Of a stretch of DNA of 43,935 bases, positions 11,703 through 24,072 are shown one piece after another; within the stretch, counting starts at the first letter, position 1; each line of letters starts with the position of its first letter. The position numbers and the translations under genes were made by a program. Source of the DNA: Hofstenia miamia (lineage: Eukaryota > Xenacoelomorpha > Acoela). The notes under the pieces were generated by a model, which was not told the origin of the DNA, searched no databases, and saw nothing but the letters and a program-made list of their open reading frames with translations. The DNA lies in contig SCFE01000110.1 in assembly GCA_004352715.1 (NCBI GenBank), positions 860,295 to 904,229 on the forward strand. Reading direction: 5' to 3'.

Positions 11703-13939
11703 TACGAGAGTTAATGTTTTGACAGATCAAACAGTCACGCCTTTCAAATCCAGCAAATGACGCCTCCGTCACAAGTTTAAAATGCCTCTCCACAGCTTGG
11801 TTATGACATCGCTGCTGTTATTAATATTTTTTCAAGTTCAATTTTACTAAAGTGTTCGATTGCTCAGAAATTTCAGTAGTATTTAGATTAACCACTGTTT
11901 TGCTTTGGAATCAATAACAGTCGCACATCAACATTGGTGTTTGATTCTTCAATGCTATGTGGTGGAATAGCTTCCACAAATCCTTCTTCAAACCCATCCA
12001 TATCTAAGTTTTCAATTGTATAATTGGCAGCCTCTAATTGATGAAATCTTATTAATGACAATCCTCCTCATATCTTCATTTTCATCTGCTAGCATACTTA
12101 CATTACATTTTCAGGGTGAGCAAAGAATGCATTTCTTTGTACAACTTTCATGGAAATGTCCCTAACCTTCTTATTTGGAAATTTGACCATTCTTTGGACA
12201 AGTGCAAAAAAAATTGTTGCACCACTTGTAATACAATTTTTCTGCTTACCTTGAAACCATGTTGGAAAATAGAATTTAATACAAAATTCAGTTAATACCT
12301 GAAAAGTTGCAAATCGTTTTTCAATTGAAACATAATATCGTAGTATTCTGCAAGCCAAATTGAGCCATCGTAAATGAACTATTTGTCCAATTTCGAAGTA
12401 TTCCAAATCAGGGTTCACATGTCCAAGAATTACTCCCCATAATATGTTGTATTAATAGTGCCGATCAGTGATAAGTAAGTAAGTAAGGATTTTATTCATA
12501 CTTAACAATGATACAATACATGGTTTGATGAACTCATCAACTACATTATTGGGCATCATTGGGAAATTCTGATTCAAAATTGGCTTAAGCTTGACAACTG
12601 TCCTATCAGAAACACGTCAACTTAACTTCTTCCTATTTTTCCGGAAAATGTGTCAGGACATTTTGTTGTACTATCCGAATCCATAAATAAATGGCGTAGT
12701 GGTAACTCATTGTAGTGCAATAAGCAAATTACCAATTGTAGTAGTGTGCCTTTCTTTTCCTCTAACACTCTTATCATTCCAATTTATGCCACAGTCATTG
12801 ATGCAGTGCCATCTGACCCTATTACAGACAAGTTCGCTTCCAAATCAGTTCCATCTTCAGTTGTAACATGACTAAGGTTAAAATCTCCTGGTTCACCAAT
12901 TATGACATAGTGCTCTTCAAGTTGGATTTTTCTATAATATTTGCGATTTTCAGCTTGTAACACCAGTGTTGCATCTTTTCTACCATCTATATACACGGCA
13001 TTCCCCTTGCCAAAATATTTTTCTTCTATTCTAGCTTCTTCCCTATATTTCTTAAGCTCTCGGTGTAGCTTCTACTATCAACAGTTTGTGTAACATTTGT
13101 TTCAGTGATAATTCCAAGATCCTTCATCACAGTATTTGCCAATGCAGCACCTGCTCGGTCAGATATTTGATACCTTTCACACATCTTTGCTAAGTTAGGC
13201 CACTTCTTCCTATTCTGATCAGTGTTACTATGTGTAGTATGGTGTAACTCTGTTGAGAAGGATGATACTTCAGTATCGCTTGTACACACGGAATCTGCAT
13301 CTGAAAAACACAATGAATCATATGCCAATTTCAAATTACAATTGTCACAACTTGATGGAGGCCTGACTGTTTCAGGTATTGTTTTATTTCGAATTCTTCT
13401 TTTAAAATTTACATTAGAAGGTGTGAGTTGTTCAACAATAGACTGACAACATTGCAACTTCACACATTTTTGATCATCGTAGAAGTTATAATCTTGTTCC
13501 ACCATACTTTTCTTCAAAACGACTCCGCTGCCTGACATGACAAAACATCAAATAATTTATCGATGTATTTCAGAAATGTAGCATCCTTGTTCCTAAACGT
13601 TTCTCCACGTTTCCGCTTGTCATATCTATCTAATAAACTAAATGCTTAAAAAATGTCACATATTATACCACTGATTGTTGTCAGATTAATTGGATAAACA
13701 TATCAAACTCAATACTCAGCCAGTTCCTTGGCAACAGTTTCCAAAGCAGCTCGTTTCAGGTAGCACTTTTCATTTAACACACGACAGATGACATCACGTT
13801 TAGTGGGAAGCTTGCCACCTAATTCGTAAAAAACTGTTGATGATTGTAAATTCTTCTTCACTATGCAAGAAGTTATGTGACTCTGTCTTCTAGTCAACAT
13901 TCTACAATCCCAAAACTGAATATTTCTAGTGTATGTCAA
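11703..13939 (-). pseudogene. Broken transposase-like protein, NELPLRHLF family
   Basis: Open pieces follow one another on the minus strand in the order of one protein. They are KLPTKRDVICRVLNEK (13,939-13,709), RYDKRKRGETFRNKDATFL (about 13,640-13,545), WPNLAKMCERYQISDRAG (in 13,538-13,026), YIDGRKDATLV and LSVIGSDGTASM (12,996-12,784), LLHYNELPLRHLF and FSGKIG (about 12,740-12,620), LRWLNLACRILRYYVS and FFAHPENVM (12,418-12,098), and NQAVERHFKLVTEASF (about 11,800-11,750). I recognise this as a widespread, poorly described protein family of arthropod and other invertebrate genomes, usually intronless and multi-copy. The conserved aspartates in IDGRKD and GSDGT would fit an RNase-H-like transposase; that is inference. 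A frameshift near 13,050 and stops near 12,610 and 12,500 break this copy, and the start may lie in the gap above 13,982. Confidence 0.6.
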
Positions 13940-13948
13940 CCTCTAAAC

Positions 13949-13981
<33 letters not shown>

Positions 13982-14156
13982 NNNNNNNNNNNNNNNNNNN
14001 NNNNNNNNNNNNNNNNNNNNNNNNNNNNNNNNNNNNNNNNNNNNNNNNNNNNNNNNNNNNNNNNNNNNNNNNNNNNNNNNNNNNNNNNNNNNNNNNNNNN
14101 NNNNNNNNNNNNNNNNNNNNNNNNNNNNNNNNNNNNNNNNNNNNNNNNNNNNNNNN
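13982..14156. other. Assembly gap, 175 N, in (TA)n
   Basis: N run flanked on both sides by TA dinucleotide repeats (about 13,951-13,981 and 14,157-14,168). Confidence 0.98.
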
Positions 14157-14739
14157 TATATATATATAATTTATTTTGCATACTAATTTTTACATATAGG
14201 TGAATTAAATAATCGATGGCAGTTATTTTTCAGTTCAAGAAGCCTACGAACCAATAACCTCAATTGATCTTGGAAATGATACATGTGAAATATAAGCCTA
14301 TATCAAATCGCGATTGGAAAATAACGTTTTCATTGCTATAATTTAATGAAAGCGGATAGATATTTCACCTGATTGTATGCTAAATTACGAAAATACAAGC
14401 AACATTTACTGCAGTGGAGAGAAATTTCTTTATGTTCAGAAAACTCTTAGCCAATAACAGAATTTTTAATCACGACAATATATGGAAATATATGTGCTGT
14501 TACAATAATTTTGTCAAGTGCCATGCAAAACTCTATTCAGATTTACATTATAGGAGTTACATACTTTTCAATAATATTGACCTTTGCGCTACCTCTACGG
14601 CGGAGCGGCACGCCAATTTTGGGTGCCACTTCAAAAAAAATGTGGCGGTCATTTTAACCCACACTACAGCCTTTTAACACCCTTTTTTATTTGTTCACAA
14701 AAATTTTTCACTCCACCCTACCAAGCAATTGAGATAATT
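14157..14739. other. No gene seen
   Basis: AT-rich stretch. The plus frame 14,414-14,677 overlaps a locally GC-rich patch near 14,590-14,625 but has no recognisable motif. Confidence 0.4.
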
Positions 14740-15000
14740 CAATACTAAATTGAGAAATTTGGTAAAATAGTGTCTGTTCGATTACACCACCGCCTTCTTA
14801 TCACAAAGGTTTTTAGATTTCTATTCCAACTGAATCAATTGCATGGTTATCACTTTCAAGAACACAATCGGATGAAGAGCATTGAGCTTTGTTTCTTGTA
14901 AAGCAATAACATTGTGTAGGTATATGCGATTCATATTATGTTCAAATTCAGAAAATTTACTTGCTAAGGCAATCATATTATTATAATATACTATTTAAAG
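14740..15000 (-). mobile_element. LINE endonuclease N-terminal fragment
   Basis: The minus strand reads IALASKFSEFEHNMNRIYLH then NVIALQETKLNA from about 14,973 to 14,870. After a frameshift a GGGV block appears near 14,790. The order (start of endonuclease, QETKL, GGGV) is that of APE-type LINE ORF2. Basic reading frames above it, 15,605-15,309 and about 15,215-15,090, might be its ORF1 or 5' part but were not recognised. Reverse transcriptase is absent, so the fragment is cut at both sides. Confidence 0.5.
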
Positions 15001-15984
15001 CAACGTTCATTTATCTTATTTTATCAGGTATCTTTAACTTCTAGCCTTCTATCATTAGATCGTTGACGAATTTTCGAGCTGATTATTCTGAAATTAGTGC
15101 ATTCGACTTAGCCGTTTTTATCGATTCAAGTGGTTTAATTATTAATTTAGCTTTTTTTGATTTCGGTATCTTGGGGGCATTTTCGTGTATTGTCACCAGT
15201 ACGCTCTCCATCACTGTTCACTGTGTTTTCTTGTATTCCACGAATCCGAATTTAACAAATATCATTGTCTTCAAATTCATTAGGTATTGAAAATGTGCAG
15301 TATTTCTATCAAAGGACTATTTCAGTGATTATATATTCACTTAATATTTTCTCAAGGATATTTAACGTGGAATTATTAATTTCGAAGTAAGTATTATTTT
15401 TGAAATTAGAAATCAATATCGTGATATTTTTATCAAGTACTCCAAAGTTTGCAAGAACTTTTTCACTTTTTATACTACATTTAATAAGCATAGTATGATT
15501 ACTAAGAAAGATTTTTTTCATAGATGGGGCTAAAAAGCAACCAATATTTAAAACAGTTAAGAGCATGTGAGATGTTTTTTCTATAATAAACAACAGATAA
15601 ACCATACATTTTACTCAATTTATGTCTTTTTTTACTTTTTTTACTTAAATGTCTTCCTATGCAATAAATGTTTTTTACTTTCCAATTAATAGGAAATATA
15701 CAAGATAAAATTTATAGCTATCTTACTTTCAAACGTTTTTCCAACGTTTTCTCTGAAAAAAATAGTTAAAGCACACACAATATAACAATTCCGCATATTT
15801 TGTGCTAGTGAAATGTCAATATCATTAGTGTTTCCAACTACCCGCACTCAAAAAAGATTTCTATAGGGGAAGCTTCAGCGGAATATAAATAAATATAATA
15901 TAGTTTCTTGTTATTGACTTCGCCCATAAAAAGTAAGACGTATTTTCTCTTAAAAAAGAGGCTCTTATATATGTTTCATTTAAT

Positions 15985-16010
15985 AAGGGTGGGGGCAACT
16001 GCCCCCCCTT
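15985..16010. repeat. GC-rich hairpin in AT-rich DNA
   Basis: AAGGGTGGGGGC, a short loop, then GCCCCCCCTT form a near-perfect stem. Such G-run hairpins often mark the ends of MITE-type repeats. No partner end was found. Confidence 0.5.
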
Positions 16011-19000
16011 GCTGTTACTAAGTTGACTTAGTAATCATGCTATGCTTATTAAATTTACTAAAAAAGTGTTTGATATCACATTAGTTTAAATGTCACATAG
16101 TAGTAGAAAAAGTTATCTATATAACTTACATAAACACGAAATTGTAAAACAATATAGAAATCCAATGTAATAATAATATTTCGCCACCAATATAGATGGA
16201 TAACAAAAATGTCAATTACTGCGTAAGTTGCTTATACAAGTGATGTTTAATGAATATGATTATTGAAATTTTGGATGTTTCAGTTTGTTACCGCGAGAAA
16301 AGTATGACAAATTTGTTCATTTTTCATCATAGAGTGGTGACTTTTTTCGGTTGACCCCAAATTTATAAGAAAGTTACTTTTTTTAGCGCAAATGAGAATT
16401 TAAAATATTGGTTGTTACATTTTGATGGTGTACACAATCAATGTATCACCTCTTTTGTTAATTTTTAGTTATTGAGTTGTTCCATACAAATAGACCAACT
16501 GCTTAAACTTGTAGGATTGCTATTTAAATGGAAATTTCTATCTAGATATAAGGAAGAAATGTACGAAGTAATGCTTCATGTTCTCCGTTCTCGACGAATG
16601 GCTGTTTAATACAGTTTATGTTTTGGCAGGTGAAGTACTTGTTAGATAATTGAAAACATTGTAATCAATGCTTGCTGATTACTCCAAAGCAGTAGCCTCC
16701 TTTCGAAAAAGTGTAAAATAATATATAAACATTCTGCTAATAATATATTAGGTGAAAATCAGAGAAAAAGGATAAATGATATGATTTTGCAGTTATATCA
16801 AAGAATTTGATATTTTCTGCCCTAATCTGTTTTGTACTGGTTGAAATCATTTTGAACTTATTAATAAATATGTTGAGGATATTAATAGATGTCTTCCTGA
16901 GAAAAAGATATTATTCAATTTCAATTCAAATGCATTCAGAATGTCATGCGAACCTTATTTGAACTTAAAGTCGATTAGACCAAATAAAAAATTGTCTCAT
17001 CTAGCACAAACTGAGCATCGTTGTGATTTCATTACAAAGTAATTGCACAGTGCATTCTGTTGATAAAAAGCTTTACGAAAGTAAAAACCACAAAAATCAG
17101 TCTACTTCCTCTAAAGGATTTGAACTAGGGCTTTGCAAATTCCCCTTTCACATTCGAATTTATAATGATATCGGCACCAATACAACTATTTCGCTAAGAA
17201 AGTTTGTTACTCATTTATAAAAGAAATGCTTTTTTTGCTAGGAAACATTAATGTTTTGTATTGGTGTCTGATATATCCGTTGCGCGAAGTAGACCGTCAC
17301 TAGGCGCTGCGCATCACACGCCTCAATGAAATTTGAAGGCCTATTTAAAACTTTTTCACTAAATCGGAATTTTCAAGTATTTCAGCCACAGTACTGCACT
17401 ATAGTACATAAATGCTCAATATTAAATCCAAGCACGTTTACCAATATATTTGCCATGGCTCACGATTTCCAAATTTCCTAAGAGGCTTGGAGAATATTCT
17501 TTTAAAATGCGGAAATGCGTTTGTCCGTTTGCTGTGAAAATTATAAACAGTAGCCTTTCAATTAAGTAATATTCAAACATTGGGTGCAAATACACATGTA
17601 TACTTCAGGGCCATAGCCAGTACTGAAAACAATGCAACCTGTGCGGGCATTGATTAACTATATGAGGAGGGTAGAGAGAAAGGGCTAACATTCCACGAGT
17701 GGTGTTTGAGAACCCAAAAAATGTTTGGATCTTAGCACTTCTAGAACCACATATAACGCATGTTTGATGAATATTGTACTCTTTCTACACTTCTCCAAAT
17801 AAGCTTCGTATGACGTAAATATATTGCACCATTTAGAGGTGATCTGGGCTCCTCACCCCCTTCTGTATCCACCCCTGAATATCATGACTGGTACATATGC
17901 CCAGTAAACAGTAGCAAATTTCACATTTTATTGCATATATAATGTTTTCCCCAATGAATGATTTACAGAAAAAATTCAGTGTAAATCTTGTTCATCAAAA
18001 ATTTTATCATCTTCGAACTATAAATTTAACGATTTATCGCATCGCATTAGGTAAATGTCATAAACGCCGCTGTCTAAGCTTGAAAGCATTTAACAACACT
18101 GAATCGACGAGTATTGATTTCCACCGAGTCAATCTCTACAAAAATGTAATACAATTAAATGAATTCTGGCCAGTGTTTCGTACTCATCCTTCCAGGCAGG
18201 TGTTCTGTTTTATATATACTATTATCTTTTCCACACTCCTTTTGGAAAGGCTAAATGTCTCTTTGCTTTTTCCTTTGTTTTTCCATTAGTTTTCAATTAG
18301 CATGTAAGTAAATTTTAAATCTGTGTGCAAGCGTATATAAGAATGATGTTTCCCAAAGAAAGTCACATTAAATTTATTTGCATGTATTTTCAGCTGTATT
18401 AAGTGTTTTTAGTTTTCACCAAGAAATGGGAACCACAAGTAACTTCAAATCATATTTTGCTTTCTTTCTATCTTACAATGCTTAGAAATATTTTGTTTTT
18501 AAAACAGTTTAAACTTTTCGCGAAAGACACGCCGCGGACTTAAAATGTTTATGCTATGTAGTTCATTTATGTTAACAAATTAATGCGATTTTTTTCAAAA
18601 CAAGTTAATAATCTAAATATAAAGTTAAATATTGACGAATGCAGAAACCCTGCAATTGCTTTTTATGATAATTTATTTTCAATTTTGTTTGGCGTGATGC
18701 AACTATAAATATTTTGGTTTGTTGTGTAAATTCTCATCGCAAATATCGAAATCTGCATTAAAAAATTTAAATGCATTTGCCCTAATAATTTCACCGCTTT
18801 ATTTGAAACCCAACTTGAATTATTTCATCCTTTGTTAAAACTTTGATTAAAATTGTGAGGGTTTGCTCATTTATAAAACGTGAGACATTTTCTTGATACT
18901 GTTGTGCGCACCGGCCATTCTTAATAATGGCCGTGTAACTAAGAATGCTAACAACATTGTTTTAATTAAATAAAACATTAATTTTAAGAAATACTGAGTT

Positions 19001-19822
19001 TGTATGTTTTGAAAATAAAATGAGGTGTACATATCACCTAACATAATTGGGATTTTATTTACAATTGTTTTTCTATATATGCATTTATTTACTTCTGCCC
19101 ATAAGGAACACCAATATTTTTGCAATTCCCTAGGGTCAAATTCCGGCTGCAGGCCTGGTTAACCACTCACATTTTACTTAATCCCCTACCAACCTAGTGA
19201 AATTCTTGTAAATTTCCCAATACATGATTTAGTAATCGCTATGTATCAGGTGTACGTATAATGTTAAACAGAAATGTTTGATGAAAACAAGTCAATCTTT
19301 TCAACAACTATCCAGTGTTTAACATAATTGCTTGAAAGGTTAACAGGTCTAATAATTATATTTAAAACTATTTTCAATATTAATAGATGTCTGCTAAAAG
19401 CGTGGATTCTGTTTATTCTTAAAAATCACAAATACACAGTAACATAATTAAATGTTGCTTTAAATTTAAAAAATGTTTTAATACTAATTTCGGACATCAT
19501 AATTTAAAGTGGTTTCAAGTCATGAAATGGCATGGAAATTTTTAACAATTAATCCGTTTGATTTTAATAGTTTTACACGTACGTGTATTTGATTTTTGCT
19601 TAATAATGAATTAGTTCTTTATTAAGACTAATCACACAAAATAATTCTGCAGACGATAATCAATCTAGTTCAGTTATGAATTTCCGTTCATTTTTTCTTG
19701 TGGAGCCTGAGATATTCATTAATTTCCTATTCCAACGACTTGTTTGTATGGTTAAAAATCCATTACTTATTATTGATTTCTCTATTTATATTTCAATTTT
19801 GGAATTTTGGAATGTACTTCAG
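16011..19822. other. No gene seen; possible upstream part of the cadherin locus
   Basis: AT-rich DNA. The plus frame 17,942-18,289 (115 codons) and the minus frame 19,125-18,871 lack recognisable motifs. Earlier cadherin exons must exist upstream of 19,823, because the first exon seen starts in mid-domain, but none could be identified here. A small repeat candidate lies at 17,606-17,877. Confidence 0.4.
17606..17877. repeat. Candidate short hAT-type repeat, CAGGG ends
   Basis: The left end CAGGGCCATAGCCAG and the inverse of the right end, CAGGGGTGGATACAG, are imperfect inverted repeats beginning CAGGG, as in hAT elements. Its base composition is less AT-rich than its surroundings. No convincing 8-bp target duplication flanks it. 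Confidence 0.35.
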
Positions 19823-19979
19823 ACATTTGATATTAACAATTACATAGTTGTGATCAAAGTTCATTTAGATTGCGATATACCAAGATTTTCAACGGAGGAG
19901 ATAGTCCGATCACAATACTCCGATCAGAAACTAGCAGGAGATCTTAATGGATTAGTGATACGAGAAAATATAGAAAAAG
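19823..19979 (+). CDS. Cadherin exon 1 seen (end of one repeat, start of next)
   Basis: Acceptor CTTCAG ends at 19,822 and donor GTATGA starts at 19,980. The exon encodes FDINNYIVVIKVHLDCDIPR, then a segment ending GLVIRENIEKG. The last codon (Gly) is split after its first base and completes with the GG that opens exon 2. ENIEKG is the Glu-containing start of a cadherin repeat. The CDIPRF linker lacks the usual D-x-N-D-N, so this junction is weakly calcium-binding or degenerate. The acceptor is the least certain border of the gene. Confidence 0.75.
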
Positions 19980-22900
19980 GTATGATTTCTTACGTTTGAT
20001 CTCACAATTTTCAAAACGATATGTTGGGTTAGGAGAAGTGATTTTCGAGTTCTAAATTGCTTTTTGTGTACGACTAATGTGTTTGTTAAATCGACTAAAT
20101 TTGTTTAGTCACCCTGGTTGTTGAACTAGTTTCTGAGAGCATTCGAATATTCGTTCACACCAAACTATTCGAATGCCGTTTTATGATTCGAACATTCGGG
20201 AATAAATAGTTACCTCACTTAATGCTAATTTCTAAGCTTTGTTGATGCTTATTTTTGCTGATTCACTGGCGGAGACCACAATCTTGAATGTTTTTGCTGA
20301 TTCACTGGCGGAGACCACAATCTTGAATGAAATCAGATTTCATTAATGAGGGTGGTCTCCGCTAATGAATCACCGTCTGTTTGCTACACATATATTGTAT
20401 AATTGGTTGATATACACCCGCATTTTTCCTTCATTCGCCAATAATGTACCTGCCTATTTGTTTTAGATTACTACAGGCAGCAAATATCTTCAGCGTATCT
20501 ACCGTGTGGTCTCATTTTAGTTTCTGAGAATATACGAACATTCGAATATTTTTTAACGCATATTCAAATATAGTTTTCAATATTCTTAGGAAACTTATGT
20601 TGAATTAGCAGAGGCTCAAAGAACAAGAATTGATTTGCAATAGCATGCATACTAATTTCATTAACTAGAAATTTTTAGTGATGTTTAATTTTAATGAATA
20701 CCTTTTTGTTGATTTTCAAAAATTTAATTTAGGATTACAAAAAACGCAAGTCATTGCGATTGTGAAATTTAACTCTCAAGATTTTTTTGAGATCAAGTAA
20801 ACGAAGAAATTGTAGTTTTGCAATCTATTTCATGCTATTTAAAAAGAAATTTTTTGTATTCTTCGTATTAAATATTATGATTTCTTCATTAGAATTGCAA
20901 CAATGTTTGACTTTTTCTATTAATTATTAATGGCAAAGTCATGGAAGTCTACATATTACACTTATAGTTTCCTTAAATTATTCAGATTAAGATCTTTTTG
21001 CACTTCAGTAGATGCTCATAATTGGGAAGCGAAAATCTGCGAAGCATATATTCTTGTATGATTCATTGTTTTTATAGCAATATTCTTTGCGCCAAGGTAG
21101 TAATAAATTATTTAAAATGTGCACCTGCGTTATTTTCACCTACAGTAAATTAATTTAAATAAATTCATTTTAAAACATTCCATTCGGAACAACTGTTGCA
21201 TAGCAAACACTTGAAAATCAATATCTCATGTTTTGTATCCTTGTAAATCAATTTTCCCATCGTCAACATTTTTACATTTTCTTTGTAGACATTATGAATA
21301 AATGAGACTCGGGACAGGTTGGAACGACCTTTTTAACATCCTAATATGCATATCTAGAAGAAATTATGGCCTGTTTGAAAACTTGAAAGAACACATTTTT
21401 ATTAAGCTCTGGTTCCTGTATTTTACCATTTAAAATCAATATTTAAAATGTAGGTTAAACGTAAATGATGAAACAAGTAGAAAAAAGTTATAAAAAATGT
21501 AATGTAAAATTAATCAAAGTCATTATAAATAGATAAACGGGAACAAAATTTCATTGACCAACAAGAGCAGTGCAATCTTGGATAAATTCTTCCCCAAGAA
21601 CTGAATTTGAGCAGCTACAGAGATGTATGTACGTTGAACTAGGCCACATGGGAGGACCTGTTGGGAGAGGCAGATTAGTTAGAAACTACGGGATTGGGCA
21701 TGTGTTATTTTGAACATTTTGTATTAATGTGCGTTATCGTGAAGAAATTCTCAATAAATTAATTCAAGAGTGTCTAAAATCACATTTTTTTGGTGAAAAA
21801 TTTTTCTAAATATGATTATTGTTAACAAAAGCTTGTTTTGCACACAGCTTAGATGAGTTAGATCTGTTTTGCTAATAACAGAAAATTTAGTTGCAGTTGT
21901 TTAGTTGGGCACATGGGCGTCCAATAGTAAGTGCTCTGTATATGCTGCACTTGCATATGAATGAATCCCTCTAATATTTGAAAATAATCGTAGTTTAGTA
22001 GTAAAGGTCCTTTTGCTACAAATTATTTACAATTTTCTCAGAAATATTTGCTTTCCAGTTAATAACCTATTAATGGTCGCTCCAAGTGAAAATATGAAAA
22101 TCGTCAATTTTGTTCTTAATTTTGAACAAGGGCTTTCATAAGTATAATAACACTGCAATTTTTATTACAATATATTTTTGTAAGTGTATAACATAATTGT
22201 TGCGCAAACGTAGCATTTGACCATGTGTAAAGAAATTTTTTTTCACAATATTCATATGAATTTCTATTATTTTTATAACGTTATAAGTTTGTGAAAATGG
22301 TGAAAATGAAGGTAAATTTTCAGAAGAAAAGATTATAAGAATAAGCTATTATTATAAAAAATATTTTGATGCTATTCAGACTTGTTTGTGAAATTCAGAA
22401 AAATACTTTTCATGAACATGGTTTTATCTTTTTGAGCAATGGTAAATGGTTTGATTGTAACATATTTTGCACATTCAACGATTTTGTGCTCTTTAAGGAA
22501 AATGATGTTTGCCGTCATATCTTCCTGGCATTGGAGTGATATTACACTGGCATTGACACATTTGAAGGACAACCCCTTTTAGAAGATTGTCGGTCAATGC
22601 TGTGTGAAATCCTGTCTTGTAGCCATTAGTGCTTTGCGCTTGATGATGGGAAATCAGTATCTCCTTTCTACACTCTAACCATGAAATTCCTAGTGAGGAA
22701 TCAATCATTTGCGTATAAAGTACCACCACTATTGTTTTGATAGTATGATGACTCAGTATGATCCAACAAGTCGTCATTTAAATCAACACCTTCCATATAA
22801 AATTTGTATGCTAATATAATGTTAAGAAATCATATTTTTACACCACTTTTCTCTTTTTAGAAACGTGAAATACTTGTTTTACGGTTTTGGCAGATAAGTT

Positions 22901-24041
22901 GAAACTATTGTTACAACTCTATTATCCTTCCAATAAATGAAGGAAATTCCGTGTTTTACATAATTTCCTGCACCTATTTTTCCATGACCAACCTTTTTCA
23001 TGTCCTTTAGAAACCGCAAGGGCATTTCAAACACATATTTTCATGGATAGTACTTGTTTCAAAATAATTCCTTCAACATAATTCAAAAAGAGATTATTAT
23101 TATAAATTTAATTGTGTATCATATTTACTCAAATGTTGCAAATGTGCAACATTATAAACAATGAATTTCAGATATGCTTAGGCAGAAAAAATTGATTAAA
23201 CTCAAATTTGAAATAATATGACAGACTTACTTTTACAATAAATAAAACTTGGTTTTCAAATTAATAAATTATGTTATGAAATCTGTGTGCAAAATGTGAA
23301 AAAAACGTGAAAGTTTCACTAATACAACATGAGAAGAAAAATTTTCTTTTTCTCTTTCATTTACTTATCTGCGGTGCAATATATCTCGCAACACAATAGC
23401 AAAATGGAGAGTTTAATATTTATTAATATCAAAGAAGAATTATCGAAGTTTAACGGACTAATATAGTTGTTGTGAATACGCAACATTTAACTATTAATGG
23501 GTAAAATACATTGCCACAAGGCGCAGTTCGAAGCGTTTCACATCGAAACAATTACTAAAAATTTCGGTATATTTCTATTCTAAATATTTGCCAATTAAAT
23601 CCGTAGTCCGCAAAATTCTAAGCGTAATTCACAACAGTTTAGTTTTCATTAAACAAAAAGCAATTTGTTTAGACACAAAGCTATAAATCAAACTAAATTT
23701 TTTTCTTTTTCAAGCACTTTCATATATATTTGATTCCTTAATTTCTAGGTTAAAACCTCAATTCTTGAAAAAATTGAATTATATTTGCTATTCCCTGGAG
23801 TTGAAGAATTCATACATACATTGATTTTTCAAAAAATATTTTGCAAACGAAAAAAGTTATAGCATCTAGTGTTTAATCTAAAGTTGAAGCAATTTTTGTT
23901 TAAATAAACTTAAGGCAATAAATGGTTTAGCTGATTAATCAGCTGTCCATGATATGGGGTCTGTAGATCTCTAAGGAGTCCGTATGCAAATGGTCGTTTC
24001 AATGATAATCAAATATGTTCGCTAGTGCTTTGGGGTTTCGT

Positions 24042-24072
<31 letters not shown>

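Noticed and set aside
17942-18289. 115-codon plus frame upstream of the cadherin gene
   Set aside because: Considered as an earlier exon, but it has no cadherin motif and no matching phase-0 donor.
19676-19822. ATG at 19,676 as start of the cadherin protein
   Set aside because: The 49 codons before 19,823 are open and hydrophobic in places but not a clear signal peptide, and a CAG acceptor at 19,820-19,822 lies just where cadherin-like sequence begins. An internal exon fits better, though a first exon is not excluded.
22372-22777. Overlapping minus-strand frames with NGYKTGFHTALTDNLLKG and CQCQCN
   Set aside because: They may be a decayed zinc-finger or MULE-type remnant, but the motif match was too weak to name.
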